A stretch of 49,710 bases of DNA from Magnetococcales bacterium HCHbin5 (GTDB lineage Bacteria > Pseudomonadota > Magnetococcia > Magnetococcales > Magnetaquicoccaceae): assembly GCA_002753505.1 (NCBI GenBank), contig PEAG01000018.1, positions 1 to 49,710 on the forward strand. Direction: 5' to 3'. Under the pieces are notes generated by a model. The model ran no database searches and was not told where the DNA came from. It worked only from the letters and a program-made list of their open reading frames with translations. Position 1 is the stretch's first letter, and the number at the start of each line of letters is the position of its first letter. Positions 38,339 through 48,238 of the stretch are shown one piece after another. Both the position numbers and the translations under genes were made by a program.

Positions 38339-39802
38339 ATGCCCCACCATCCTGTTCCATTGACGGAAGTTCCCTCTTCCGCAGCATTATTGCTCTCTTT
38401 GTCCCAGTTTTTGCAGGGCACACGCTATTCGGGCACATTGCAATCCCTGCTGACGCGCCGCCCCAACATGGAACAGGACAGCCCGGAGGCTGTTTTTACC
38501 GCCATTTTGGATGCCATGCGCAGCAACAATGATCGGGACAGTTTGACCGGTCTGCTGAACACGGCGGCCCTGGAAGAGCGATTGATCAGTGCCTTGGCGT
38601 TTGCAGGACGCCATGGCAGCAAGGTGGTTTTGTTGACCATCGGCATTCTGGATTTTCGGGATCTGCGGGATTCGTTGGGCCGAAAAAAGGGGGATTGGCT
38701 GCTGCAATGGTTGGCGCAGCAACTGCGCGCAGTCGTGCGCAAGGAGGACTTTCTGGCCAGGGACCAGAATGATTTTATCCTTGGCATGGTTGTCAGCAAG
38801 GTGGAGGATGTTGCCCATATTGTGGGCAAGTTGAAAGAGATATTCAGCCGTCCGGTACCCAACCTGACGGAAAGCATTACCGTCTCCCTGATGATTGGTG
38901 CCAGCATTTTTCCCAATGATGGCAATAATGTGGACGATCTGCTGATCAAGTCGCAAACGGCCATGCGCCGCAGTCCGGGCAACTGTCAGTATCAATTTTT
39001 TTCCGATGAGATGCAGCGGGGGGCCAAGGATCGCATGCAGATGGTGCAAGAGATGCGCGATGGCCTGGAACGGGGAGAGTTTGCGGTTTATTATCAACCC
39101 AAAATTGATCTGTTGACCGGTACCATTCTGGGGTTTGAGGCTCTGGTGCGTTGGATTCACCCCGAAAAGGGGATGGTCTCTCCGGCCATTTTTATCCCCC
39201 TGGCGGAGGAGAGTGGCTTGATTTTGCCTTTGGGTCTGTTTGTCTTGAAAACCGCCTGCACCCAACTGAAGCTCTGGCATAATATGGGCTATATGCATCT
39301 GCACATGGCGGTCAACATGGCATCTCAGCAGTTGCAGGATGACAGTATTGTGCGTGCGGTGGAGGAGATATTGGCCAACACCAAGCTTTTCCCTGACCGT
39401 TTGGAGTTGGAGATCACCGAATCCTCTGCCATGGTTGATATTGACAAGACGATCCAGTTGTTGGCCTCCCTGCGTCAACGGGGTATTCAGATTGCGGTGG
39501 ATGATTTTGGCACGGGGTACTCTTCCCTGAGTTATCTCAAGCGGTTTCCCATTACGACGTTGAAGGTGGATCAATCTTTTGTCCGGGATCTGCCGGGGGA
39601 TATGGACAGTTTGGAAATTGTAAATGCCATCATTGCCATGGGGCGTTCGTTGGGATTCAAGACGGTGGCCGAGGGGGTGGAGACCTTTGAGCAGGAGGCT
39701 GTCTTGCGCACGGCGGGTTGCCATGCCGTGCAGGGGTTCTTGTACAGCAAGCCGATCCCGGCGCAGGATATTACCCCTCTGTTGGGCAAGTCCTACCGAT
39801 AG
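38339..39802 (+). CDS. Degenerate GGDEF - active EAL protein (c-di-GMP phosphodiesterase)
   Basis: 487 residues from ATG 38339 (GAGGAG upstream). The GGDEF domain (about 60-225) has RDQND at 141-145 where GGDEF should be, so no cyclase activity is expected, though it may bind GTP. The EAL domain (235-480) is intact: FEALVRW (EAL at 267-269), LELEITES, DDFGTGYSS, KVDQSFV and VAEGVET. It should hydrolyse c-di-GMP to pGpG. No membrane helix or sensory domain is clear in the first 50 residues. Confidence 0.9.
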   Translation: MPHHPVPLTEVPSSAALLLSLSQFLQGTRYSGTLQSLLTRRPNMEQDSPEAVFTAILDAMRSNNDRDSLTGLLNTAALEERLISALAFAGRHGSKVVLLTIGILDFRDLRDSLGRKKGDWLLQWLAQQLRAVVRKEDFLARDQNDFILGMVVSKVEDVAHIVGKLKEIFSRPVPNLTESITVSLMIGASIFPNDGNNVDDLLIKSQTAMRRSPGNCQYQFFSDEMQRGAKDRMQMVQEMRDGLERGEFAVYYQPKIDLLTGTILGFEALVRWIHPEKGMVSPAIFIPLAEESGLILPLGLFVLKTACTQLKLWHNMGYMHLHMAVNMASQQLQDDSIVRAVEEILANTKLFPDRLELEITESSAMVDIDKTIQLLASLRQRGIQIAVDDFGTGYSSLSYLKRFPITTLKVDQSFVRDLPGDMDSLEIVNAIIAMGRSLGFKTVAEGVETFEQEAVLRTAGCHAVQGFLYSKPIPAQDITPLLGKSYR

Positions 39803-39846
39803 GGTATCCTTGTTCAAAAAAGCGGGAACAAAGCGCGCCTCTCCTC

Positions 39847-40884
39847 TCAGGGGGAGGTTCTCTCCTGGGCCAGGCCCTGGGCTGTGGCCAGTTGGGAGGG
39901 GGTCATTTTCAGGGCCAGTTCATCCCGTACCGCCACAGCCCGGGCCTCCCCTGCCAGAGCAGCCCGATGACTCCACAGATAGGCCGCCACATAATCCTGC
40001 GCTGCCCCCTGGCCGGCGCGGTATGCCAGACCCAGCTGCAACTGGGCTTGGGCATTTCCCTGTCTGGCCGCTTTATGCAGCCAATCAAAGCCCTTGCCAT
40101 AATCCTGGAAAACCCCGCTGCCCTCCGTATACGCCATCCCCAGTTGGTATTGCGCAAAAACATTCCCCTGCTCGGCTGCCTCTGTTAACACAGCCAAATG
40201 GTTGTTGGTTTTCTCTGTTTGCCTGTCGTACATACCCTCTTCGGCAACCAGTTCCCGTTCCACAAGACGATCCTCTGCCCGCATCAGGCTCTCTTCCCGT
40301 CTGGCCGCCGCTTCCGACATTCTGTCGTGTGCGAGCCGCTCCTGCTCAATACGTTTTGTCAACGCCTGCTGCTCCAGCAACCACTGTTTATCGGCGAGTT
40401 TTTCCCCTGCTGCCGTGGAGAGTGCCTGTGCTTTGGTGCGGTTGTCCTCGTTTCGCATCCAGGCTTGCCATTGCAGATAGGCATTCTGCTCCTTTTGGCT
40501 GGCCAGTTTGCGCAGGTAGGCTTCGCGTCGCAGGCCCTGTTTCCAGTCATCCTTTTGGCGACGGTCCATTTCACGGGCCTGGGCGGCCTGTTCCAGGTAT
40601 TGGAGGCGGGCGCGCTCCTCTTCTGCCCGGATTGCCCGGTCGCGTCTGATCTCCTCGGCCCGTTCTTGTGCCTCCTCGATCTGGAGATTCATCGTTTCCC
40701 GGCGGGCGTGATCCCGGTCGCTTTGCTCTTGTTGGCGGGCGCGCAGTTGTTCTGCCTGGCGTTGGGCCTTGATCTCTCGGTTCAGGGGGGTGTCAGGAGC
40801 GGGGGAGGTAGCCTTCTCGGTCGCCTCCGAGGTGGGGGCAAACAGGATAAAGATCAGCAATAGCAGACAAGGCAAACACGACAT
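39847..40884 (-). CDS. Exported coiled-coil protein with Sel1 repeats
   Basis: 345 residues from ATG 40884. Signal peptide (CLLLLIFILFAPTSEA), then about 190 residues of charged coiled coil (EEAQERAEEIRRDRAIRAEE), then two to three Sel1 repeats (AEQGNVFAQYQLGMAYTEG, ARQGNAQAQLQLGLAYRAG) near 245-320. Sel1 repeats are protein-binding helical pairs; a periplasmic adaptor is likely. Lies downstream of nothing obvious and convergent with the EAL gene. Confidence 0.75.
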   Translation of the reverse strand: MSCLPCLLLLIFILFAPTSEATEKATSPAPDTPLNREIKAQRQAEQLRARQQEQSDRDHARRETMNLQIEEAQERAEEIRRDRAIRAEEERARLQYLEQAAQAREMDRRQKDDWKQGLRREAYLRKLASQKEQNAYLQWQAWMRNEDNRTKAQALSTAAGEKLADKQWLLEQQALTKRIEQERLAHDRMSEAAARREESLMRAEDRLVERELVAEEGMYDRQTEKTNNHLAVLTEAAEQGNVFAQYQLGMAYTEGSGVFQDYGKGFDWLHKAARQGNAQAQLQLGLAYRAGQGAAQDYVAAYLWSHRAALAGEARAVAVRDELALKMTPSQLATAQGLAQERTSP

Positions 40885-41066
40885 GGCATGACCTGGGTCG
40901 GAGGCGTGGCCAGTGGGAGAGGGGAGGCCAATCCCACCGCATTTCGGCGGTAGCAGGGTATACCGTTTGCGCAAGAAAAATTCATGCCAGATTGATCGGT
41001 GTTCGGCAACAAAATCAGGCGGGGTGCAGGGAGCTGGCCCTGCCATTGTTTAGGAGATGAAAAGAT

Positions 41067-41888
41067 TTAACGGCGCAGCTCGGCAAAAAAACGCCCCACC
41101 GTCTCCGGGCCCTGGGTCTGATAGAGTTCCATCGCCGCACTGCCCACCACGGCAATCTCCGCCATGCCTGTCAAATGCTGCACATCTGCCGCACTCTTGA
41201 CCCCGAACCCCACCGCCAACGGCACCGCAGTCGCCTGCCGGCACCGATCCAGGAACTGCTTCAACGCATCATCAAACCGGGTCTGTTTGCCCGTCACCCC
41301 CTTGCGGGCGACACAATAACAAAAGCCGTCCGCCAACCCGCCAATGGTGTGCAGACGCGCATCCGGGCTGGTGGGGGTCAACAGTTGAATCCAGGCCAGA
41401 CCGTTGGCTTGTGCCCCCCAATGGCGACACCAGGCCATGGCCTGCTGCGCCTCTTCGGGAGGCAGATCCGGAATGATCAAACCGCGCACCCCCATCCGGG
41501 CCGCTTCACGAATAAAGGCTTCCACCCCATAGGCCAGCAGAATGTTGTAATAGGTCATCACCAGAAACGGGATGGGGTGGCGACGCACACTCTCTTCGAT
41601 AAAGGCCAAACCGTCCGCCACCCGAAACCCTGCCGTCAATGCCGCCTGATTGGCCTGCGCGATGATGGGGCCGTCGGCAATGGGCTCGGAAAAGGGGATC
41701 TGCAACTCCATCAGATCGACGCCATTGGCCACCATCTGATCCACGATCTCCCGATTGGCAGCCAGAGAGGGATAGCCCAGTACCCAATGGGACATCAGCA
41801 GCACCGAACGGCGATCCGCCTGTTGCAACCGCTGGCGAATGTAGGTCTCCAATGGGGAGCTTGGGTTGCTGGCACTCTGTTGATTCAT
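41067..41888 (-). CDS. trpA: Tryptophan synthase alpha chain
   Basis: 273 residues from ATG 41888 (GAGAGAGG upstream). TIM barrel that cleaves indole-3-glycerol phosphate; catalytic Glu61 in ELQIPFSEPIADGP and Asp72 in ADGP. LIIPDLPPEEAQQA and the loop ARKGVTG (usually SRAGVTG) are present; AVGFGVKSAADV is the phosphate site. Its gene order is trpB then trpA on the minus strand, but a 450-bp structured element sits between them. 41012-41056 after the stop holds a decayed arm of the same repeat. Confidence 0.92.
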   Translation of the reverse strand: MNQQSASNPSSPLETYIRQRLQQADRRSVLLMSHWVLGYPSLAANREIVDQMVANGVDLMELQIPFSEPIADGPIIAQANQAALTAGFRVADGLAFIEESVRRHPIPFLVMTYYNILLAYGVEAFIREAARMGVRGLIIPDLPPEEAQQAMAWCRHWGAQANGLAWIQLLTPTSPDARLHTIGGLADGFCYCVARKGVTGKQTRFDDALKQFLDRCRQATAVPLAVGFGVKSAADVQHLTGMAEIAVVGSAAMELYQTQGPETVGRFFAELRR

Positions 41889-41931
41889 GGTGGCATCCTC
41901 TCTCTTTGGGAAAACGCGCATTGCAGCGGGG

Positions 41932-42445
41932 GGTCAAGCCCCATATGCGCTAACATGATGACCACGCCCATGCTTTTTCTAATCTTTTCAAACTATTGCA
42001 GGGGCCTGGGGACCGTCACGGTCCCCAGCGGGGTGCAGGGGCAGAGCCCCTGCATGAACGGGCGCGCTTTCTCGTAAGCCCATTTGCGCAGCAAATGGGC
42101 GCAGCGCGCCCAAAACGCCCCGCAGGGGCACTCCTGGAGGGCGGCAGCCCGACCGAAGGCTGGCCAAATTGGGCAGGGTTTGGAAAAAAAACCGTTCCTG
42201 GCCTTGTATCAGAAAAAAAACCTGAACGTCCGAACCTTCTGGTTTCTTATCCAAACATTTTCCATAACATAACCGTGCGAGTCGGGCTGCCGCCCTCCAG
42301 GAGTCTGCCCCTGCGGGGCAGGTTTTATGCGCGTTGCGCAAATTTTCTGCGAAAATTTGCTTTGGGAAAACGCGCAATTCAGCAGGGGCTTTGCCCCTGC
42401 ACCCCACCGGGGACCGTGACGGTCCCCGGACCCCTGCAATCGTTT
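41932..42445. repeat. Structured intergenic element, copy F (trpB-trpA gap)
   Basis: Full copy at 41992-42445 with a partial arm before it (41932-41991, GCCCCATATGCGCTAACATG). Left hairpin CTGGGGACCG-tca-CGGTCCCCAG, loop hairpin GGGGCAGAGCCCC, GCCCATTTG-cgcag-CAAATGGGC; right GCAAATTTT-ctgcg-AAAATTTGC and CCGGGGACCG-tga-CGGTCCCCGG. Core GATACAAGGCCAGGAACGG reads on the minus strand. It fills the whole space between trpB and trpA apart from about 90 bp. Confidence 0.87.
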
Positions 42446-42492
42446 AAAGGGAGATCGCAAGCAGGTCAGCGCAATGTGAGACTCCGCAATTG

Positions 42493-43746
42493 TCAGGAGT
42501 CCGTTGTGCCATAATGGGCCGCCTTGGCGCGGATAAAATGCCGCCAACCCGGATCGTCCAGAGCCTCCGCCACGGTAAAAATATCCTTGTCACCCCGCCC
42601 GGACAGATTGATCACAACCAGCGCATCCGGGTCACTGCCAGGCAACTCCCGCACCGCACAGGCCACCGCATGACTGGACTCCAAAGCGGCAATGATCCCC
42701 TCCCGACGCATCAACAACTGCAAGGCATCGACCACCTCCCGATCGGTCGCGGCGGCAAAACGAACCCGGCCATGGGCCGCAGTCGCCACCTCCGGCTGAC
42801 TCAAATGGGCCAGAATGGGAGAAACCCCCACATAATCCAACCCGGCCGCCACCGAATGGGTATCCCGCATCTGGCCATCACTGTCTTGCAAAAAGAAGGT
42901 TTTATAGCCATGGGCCACCCCCACCGTACTGGCCCCGGAGGCGATACGGGCCGCATGACGACCACTCTCCAAACCAGCCCCCCCCGCCTCTACACCGATC
43001 AGGGCCACCGAGGGATCATCCAGAAAAGCCTGAAAAATACCCAGAGCATTGGAACCGCCACCAACACAGGCATAGACATGGCTGGGCAACCGCCCGTGCT
43101 GCTGGAGAATCTGCGCCCTCGCCTCCACGCCGATGATGGATTGAAACCAGGCCACCATCTCCGGAAAAGGGTGCGGACCACAAGCCGTTCCCAGTACATA
43201 ATGGGTGTCGTCCATGCTGCCGACCCAATCACGCAACGCCTCATTGATGGCATCTTTCAAGGTGCAGGTGCCAGAGGTAACCGGAACCACCCGGGCTCCC
43301 AACTGTTCCATCCAGAAAACGTTGGGGCGTTGCCGCTCCACATCCTCGGCCCCCATGTAGATCACACACTCCAACCCCATCCGCGCAGCCATGGTGGCGG
43401 TGGCAACACCGTGTTGACCCGCACCGGTCTCGGCAATCACCCGCTTTTTACCCATCCGCTTGACCAGCAACCCCTGCCCCATGACATTGTTGGCCTTGTG
43501 GGCTCCGGTCTGGTTCAAGTCCTCCCGCTTGATATAGATCGGACGGTCAAAATGGCTGGAGAGATTTTCGGCAAAGGTCAACGGGGTGGGACGGCCAGAA
43601 AAATTTTCCATCAACGCCTTGTACGAGGCCCAGAAATCGGGATCGCGGCGGGCCTCCTCGTAGGCTGCGGTCAACTGCCGGAAGGTTTCATGCAAAATTT
43701 CCGGAATGAAAGCCCCGCCGAAGGAGCCAAAATATCCGTTGGCCAT
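42493..43746 (-). CDS. trpB: Tryptophan synthase beta chain
   Basis: 417 residues. PLP-dependent; joins indole and serine. The PLP lysine is Lys84 in GAHKANN; phosphate loop CVGGGSNALGIF; N-terminus YFGSFGGAFIPEIL matches the usual GxFGGxYVPE. YKREDLNQTGAHK and AETGAGQHGVA are diagnostic. C-terminal NLSGRGDKDIFTV is standard. Probably TrpB1 type; works with the TrpA downstream. Codons mixed. Confidence 0.95.
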   Translation of the reverse strand: MANGYFGSFGGAFIPEILHETFRQLTAAYEEARRDPDFWASYKALMENFSGRPTPLTFAENLSSHFDRPIYIKREDLNQTGAHKANNVMGQGLLVKRMGKKRVIAETGAGQHGVATATMAARMGLECVIYMGAEDVERQRPNVFWMEQLGARVVPVTSGTCTLKDAINEALRDWVGSMDDTHYVLGTACGPHPFPEMVAWFQSIIGVEARAQILQQHGRLPSHVYACVGGGSNALGIFQAFLDDPSVALIGVEAGGAGLESGRHAARIASGASTVGVAHGYKTFFLQDSDGQMRDTHSVAAGLDYVGVSPILAHLSQPEVATAAHGRVRFAAATDREVVDALQLLMRREGIIAALESSHAVACAVRELPGSDPDALVVINLSGRGDKDIFTVAEALDDPGWRHFIRAKAAHYGTTDS

Positions 43747-43824
43747 TTTTTAATTTCCTGTGCCTGAATGGGGTTGGGCCTGTAAAAGGGCAACAGTCAT
43801 GCGCAGTGCGCGCATCCGGCAACA

Positions 43825-45822
43825 TCAACGCGCAGTCCAATCGGCTTTCTCATCCCGTTCCAACAGTCTCAACGCGGTATGAACAATATTTTCCACAGAA
43901 AATCCAAACGCCTGCATCACCTGCTCCCCCGGCGCGGAGGCACCAAAACGGTCCAGGGCCAGAATGGCCCCCTGCTCGCCCACCCAGCGATGCCAGCCCA
44001 TGGAGGAGCCCGCCTCCACCGCCAATCGACAGCGGCAGTGGGCAGGCAGGATCTGCTGCTGATAGCTCTCCGGCTGTTCGGCAAAGAGCTCCCAGGAGGG
44101 CATGGAGACCACCCGCACCCGGGAGACAGCCTGATGCGCCAAAGCGGTACGCGCCGCCAACGCCAGATGAAGCTCGGAACCGCTGGCCAACAGAATGAGC
44201 TGCGGCTCCCCCTCGCAATCGGCCACAACATAGGCCCCCTGTGCCAGCCCGGTCGCAGCCGGCTCCGCAGCAAGGGGTGGCAAATTTTGCCGGGAAAAGA
44301 TCAGCGCAACCGGACGCTTCAACTCGACAGCCAGCCGCCAGGCGGCAACCGTCTCAAAGGCATCCGCCGGTCGCAACACGACCAGATTGGGAATGATGCG
44401 CAGCGCGGCCAGATGCTCGATCGGTTGATGGGTCGGGCCATCCTCTCCAACCGCGATGCTGTCGTGGGTCAATATGTAGATGACATGCAGGTTCATCATG
44501 GCCGACAGGCGAATGGCTCCCCGCATATAGTCGGAAAAGACCAGGAAGGTGCCGCAAAAAGGCAGCACCCCCTTGTGCAGGGCCATGCCGTTGCACACCG
44601 CAGCCATGGCATGCTCCCGCACGCCAAAATGGATGTTGCGGAGCGTATCCCCCTGCAACCAGGTGTTGTTTGAAGGGGCCAGATCGGCCGATCCCCCCCA
44701 CAAGGCGGGCAGATGGGGAGCCAGGGCATTCATCACCAGACCGGAAGAGACCCGGGTGGCTCTGGCCTTGTCTCCCAAATTCAGAGCCGCCAACCCCTGA
44801 TCCCAGCCGGAAGGAAGGGTACCGGCTGTTTGCGCCAGAAAGCGGTCCACCTCCGCGGGAAAGTGCTGCTGCAAGGCGGCCAACCGGGCCGACCAGTCGG
44901 CCTCTGCCGCCTCTCCTTTCGGCACCAGGGTACGAAAATGGTCCAATGCCTGCTGGGGCACATGAAACGGCTCATCCGGCCATTGAAAAAACTGGCGGGT
45001 GTTTTTCATGGCCTCCCGACCGAGGGGCGCGCCGTGGGCCGAGGCGGTATCCGCCCTGGGGGAGCCAAACCCGATATGGGTATGGACCAGGATCAGGGAA
45101 GGACGCCGGGTATCCGCCTGCGCCTGCCGAATGGCTGCCTCGATTGCCGCCAGATCCTCCCCCTCCTCCACCCGAATGACCTGCCATTGGTAGGCGGCAA
45201 AACGGGCGGCCACATCCTCGGTAAAGGTCAGGGAGGTCGGACCCTCAATGCTGATGCGATTGTCATCATAGAGATAGATCAGTTTGCCCAGGCCCAGATG
45301 GCCCGCCAGCGAGGCCGCTTCCGAGGTGATCCCCTCCATGAGATCCCCATCGGAGACAATGGCATAGGTATAATGGTCGACCAGGGGCTCAAATCCCGGT
45401 TGGTTGAACTGTTGGGCCAGGGTACGTTCCGCCATGGCCATGCCAACCCCCATCGCAAACCCCTGCCCCAACGGGCCGGTGGTGGCCTCCACGCCGGGGG
45501 TAAGCCCCTGCTCCGGATGGCCCGGGGTCCGACTGCCCCACTGGCGAAACTGCTTGATCTCTGCCAGCGAAAGATCATAACCGCTTAAATGGAGCAATCC
45601 GTAAAGCAGGGCGGAGCCATGGCCGGGGGACAAGATAAAGCGATCTCTGTCTGGCCAAAGGGGATTGGTCGGGTTGTGGCGCAAAATGCGATGCCACAAC
45701 ACATAGGCCATGGGCGCGGCACCTAACGGCATGCCCGGATGGCCGGAGTTGGCCTGTTCCACAGCATCAGCAGCCAACATGCGCAGGGCGGTCACGCACA
45801 GGGAATCGAGCGTATTATTCAT
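43825..45822 (-). CDS. tkt: Transketolase
   Basis: 665 residues from ATG 45822 (a TTG nine bases upstream is also in frame). ThDP enzyme of the pentose-phosphate pathway and Calvin cycle. [17 protein letters not shown] (start block), [37 protein letters not shown] (ThDP motif), and [16 protein letters not shown] are diagnostic. Supplies erythrose-4-phosphate to the DAHP synthase of this window and may serve CO2 fixation. Next gene on the strand is trpB, 78 bp on. Confidence 0.95.
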   Translation of the reverse strand: MNNTLDSLCVTALRMLAADAVEQANSGHPGMPLGAAPMAYVLWHRILRHNPTNPLWPDRDRFILSPGHGSALLYGLLHLSGYDLSLAEIKQFRQWGSRTPGHPEQGLTPGVEATTGPLGQGFAMGVGMAMAERTLAQQFNQPGFEPLVDHYTYAIVSDGDLMEGITSEAASLAGHLGLGKLIYLYDDNRISIEGPTSLTFTEDVAARFAAYQWQVIRVEEGEDLAAIEAAIRQAQADTRRPSLILVHTHIGFGSPRADTASAHGAPLGREAMKNTRQFFQWPDEPFHVPQQALDHFRTLVPKGEAAEADWSARLAALQQHFPAEVDRFLAQTAGTLPSGWDQGLAALNLGDKARATRVSSGLVMNALAPHLPALWGGSADLAPSNNTWLQGDTLRNIHFGVREHAMAAVCNGMALHKGVLPFCGTFLVFSDYMRGAIRLSAMMNLHVIYILTHDSIAVGEDGPTHQPIEHLAALRIIPNLVVLRPADAFETVAAWRLAVELKRPVALIFSRQNLPPLAAEPAATGLAQGAYVVADCEGEPQLILLASGSELHLALAARTALAHQAVSRVRVVSMPSWELFAEQPESYQQQILPAHCRCRLAVEAGSSMGWHRWVGEQGAILALDRFGASAPGEQVMQAFGFSVENIVHTALRLLERDEKADWTAR

Positions 45823-46133
45823 GATTGACAATCCGGCAAAAGTGCGGTCACCAGCGCGACCGTTCCATGGAGATACTGTTTAGCACATTTGAGTGGCATG
45901 GGTAAATGGATGGGTGTGCAACAATCGCGCAAATGGTGACGGGCAAGAGAAAATTTCCACAAAAGATCACCCGATAAAGGTGATCGGCATAAAAACTGCT
46001 TGGCGGTGTGGGTGGGCTGCAAAATGTGCAGGGTTCTCCCCTGCTGTGTCGAGCCCGTGCAGGCTCCTGTGCAACAAAAACTCTATTTCAGCCACCTGGG
46101 TTGAACCCTTTGGTGCAAGGTGAGGCGGGGATA

Positions 46134-46859
46134 ATGGGCATGACGGACCACCCGGAGAGAAACAAGGTAGCCGATGCGGTGCATGCCATCCAGGAGCGGA
46201 TGCAGGCGGCCTGTCGCCGCAGTGGTCGCGACCCGGCCCAGGTCAGGTTGTTGGCCGTTTCCAAGCAGCAGCCGGCTGATCGGGTGCAGGCAGCAGTAGC
46301 GGCAGGTCACCGGTTTTTTGGTGAAAATCGTGTCCAGGAGGCCAGGGACAAAATGGCTCTGGTGTCAGGGGATGGTGTTCAATGGCACCTGATTGGCCCG
46401 TTGCAACGCAACAAGGCCAGGCTGGCGGCGTCGCTGTTTCAGATGATTCACAGTGTGGACTCTCTTGCGCTGGCGCAGCAGTTGTCGGCCTGCCGCTCGG
46501 TCGATGGTGCGACGCCCCCCTCCCCGCTACCCGTTCTGATGCAGGTCAATATAGGCCTGGAGCCGCAAAAACAGGGGGTTGCGCCCGAAGAGGCTCCCGC
46601 TCTGGCCCGTGCCATGGCCGCCCTGCCTGGCATTGCCTTGCGGGGTCTGATGGCCATACCGCCCCAAACCGCCACCGCAGCGGCGGCCCGACCCTACTTT
46701 CGGGCCTTGGCCGCCCTGGCACGCAAGATAGAGGGGCAAAATATTCCAGATCTCTCCATGCAAGAGCTTTCCATGGGGATGAGTCATGATTTTGAGATAG
46801 CCATCGAGGAAGGTGCAACCTGGGTGCGTGTGGGCAGTGCCCTGTTTGGAGAACGATAA
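46134..46859 (+). CDS. PLP homeostasis protein YggS (PLPBP)
   Basis: 241 residues. PLP-binding lysine in LLAVSKQQPADRV (about residue 38), FGENRVQEARDK, WHLIGPLQRNKAR, and SMGMSHDFEIAIEEGATWVRVG are diagnostic of the family. It holds and buffers pyridoxal phosphate and affects amino-acid levels, including via proC-adjacent loci, as seen here. ATG 46134 chosen for AAGGTGAGGCGGGG before it; 45823-46133 is the divergent spacer to tkt. Confidence 0.93.
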   Translation: MGMTDHPERNKVADAVHAIQERMQAACRRSGRDPAQVRLLAVSKQQPADRVQAAVAAGHRFFGENRVQEARDKMALVSGDGVQWHLIGPLQRNKARLAASLFQMIHSVDSLALAQQLSACRSVDGATPPSPLPVLMQVNIGLEPQKQGVAPEEAPALARAMAALPGIALRGLMAIPPQTATAAAARPYFRALAALARKIEGQNIPDLSMQELSMGMSHDFEIAIEEGATWVRVGSALFGER

Positions 46860-46860
46860 C

Positions 46861-48153
46861 GTGCATACAATCCACTCTCTTGTCGTGGGGCGGAGTGCCG
46901 GCGGGCTGTTGCGCCTGGCTCTGGCGGTCGGCACTCTTCTGTTGAGCCTGCCTGTTGCGGCGGCGGCTCCCGAAAATTTACAGGCTGGTGCAGAGGCGTT
47001 GGCGACCCGCAAGCCGCTGCAGGCGGTGGCCGCGTTCAGTCGTGCGTTGCAGGCGTCCGGTCTGACCCCGGAGCAGAGGGTGGCGGCTCTGGCCGGGCGT
47101 TGTGCCGCCCGTTATCAACAACATCTCATCGACAACAATCTGGAGCGGGTGCGCCAGTCCATCACCAACTGTGAGCGGGCGATTGCCATTCAGGCGGACC
47201 ATCCCCTCTCCCACCGGTTGCGGGGCATCTCGTTGCTGCGGCTTGGCCGTCTGGAGCAGGCGTTGGCGGATTTGAATGTGGCGGTCGCGCTGGACCCGAA
47301 CGACCCGTTGGCGGTCCTGCATCGGGGGGTTGCCAAAATCCAACTGGGGTTATTGACAGCGGCCATGGAGGATCTGGACAAGGCCATCCTGCTCGACCCG
47401 GCCTACCCGAGCGGCTATTATTATCGGGGTCAGGCGCGTGCCCTGCAGGGGCGACATGAGGAGTCTATAGCCGATTTCAGCCAATTTTTGCAAATCATCC
47501 AACAGGATTCATCCGCCCATCAGCAGGCAGAACAGGATCGCCTGCTGACAAAGCTGGACCCGGCGTCGGCAGTCGATTTTCAGAAGGCACTGGCGGCGCA
47601 ACCAGCCGATGGGGTGTTGCATGCCCTGCAAGAGCGGCCTGCACCTCCCCCGGAACCTCAACCCACTCTTCCCGCCGTGGCACCGGACCAGGAGCCCGCA
47701 AGCAGCCCGGCGGTGGAGGTGGAAAGCCCGGTGGTGGAGGTAGAAAGCCCGGTGGTAGAGATGGAGAGCCGGGTGGTGGAGATGGAAAGCCGGGTGGTGG
47801 AGATGGAAAGCCCGGTGGTGGAGAGGGAGAGCCCCGATGTAATGCCGGAAAGCGAGATTGATGCCGCCATTGAGAGAGAGGTGGAAAAAAACAGGGCACG
47901 GGTCGGCATGCCCCACACCAGGGGAAAGTTTTCCTTTAAAATAGAGTCGTTCAGGGAATCTTCCAATGCGGACAGGGCCCTGGGGCAGGCAACCCGTTTA
48001 AATCTCAGGGTCTATGTCAAAAAGATAGAGGTCGATCAAAAGTCCCATATTCAGGTTTGGGTTGGGCCATTCGACACCAGCGCGGAAGCGGAAGCGGCCC
48101 GTCAACGGATCAAGGCAGCGGGGTACAACCCGGAGCCACCCAGAAAATTTTAG
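46861..48153 (+). CDS. Exported TPR protein with C-terminal SPOR domain
   Basis: 430 residues from GTG 46861, one base after the yggS stop, with GGAG upstream. Signal peptide (LALAVGTLLLSLPVAAAA). TPR repeats at about 40-220 (LRGISLLRLGRLEQALADLN, PSGYYYRGQARALQGRHEES). A hydrophilic linker carries a heptapeptide repeat VVEMESP/R x5-6 encoded by 21-bp tandem DNA units near 47716-47835. A SPOR domain ends the protein (FSFKIESFRESSNADRALGQ), which binds denuded septal peptidoglycan. Likely a cell-division-site adaptor. Confidence 0.8.
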   Translation: MHTIHSLVVGRSAGGLLRLALAVGTLLLSLPVAAAAPENLQAGAEALATRKPLQAVAAFSRALQASGLTPEQRVAALAGRCAARYQQHLIDNNLERVRQSITNCERAIAIQADHPLSHRLRGISLLRLGRLEQALADLNVAVALDPNDPLAVLHRGVAKIQLGLLTAAMEDLDKAILLDPAYPSGYYYRGQARALQGRHEESIADFSQFLQIIQQDSSAHQQAEQDRLLTKLDPASAVDFQKALAAQPADGVLHALQERPAPPPEPQPTLPAVAPDQEPASSPAVEVESPVVEVESPVVEMESRVVEMESRVVEMESPVVERESPDVMPESEIDAAIEREVEKNRARVGMPHTRGKFSFKIESFRESSNADRALGQATRLNLRVYVKKIEVDQKSHIQVWVGPFDTSAEAEAARQRIKAAGYNPEPPRKF

Positions 48154-48238
48154 CGCATGTTGATTTTTCACCTGTGTGTGGGGGGGGGCATGTTGGCTCC
48201 CCGGCGGGCATTACAGCGTTGGCAAGGATAACAACCAC

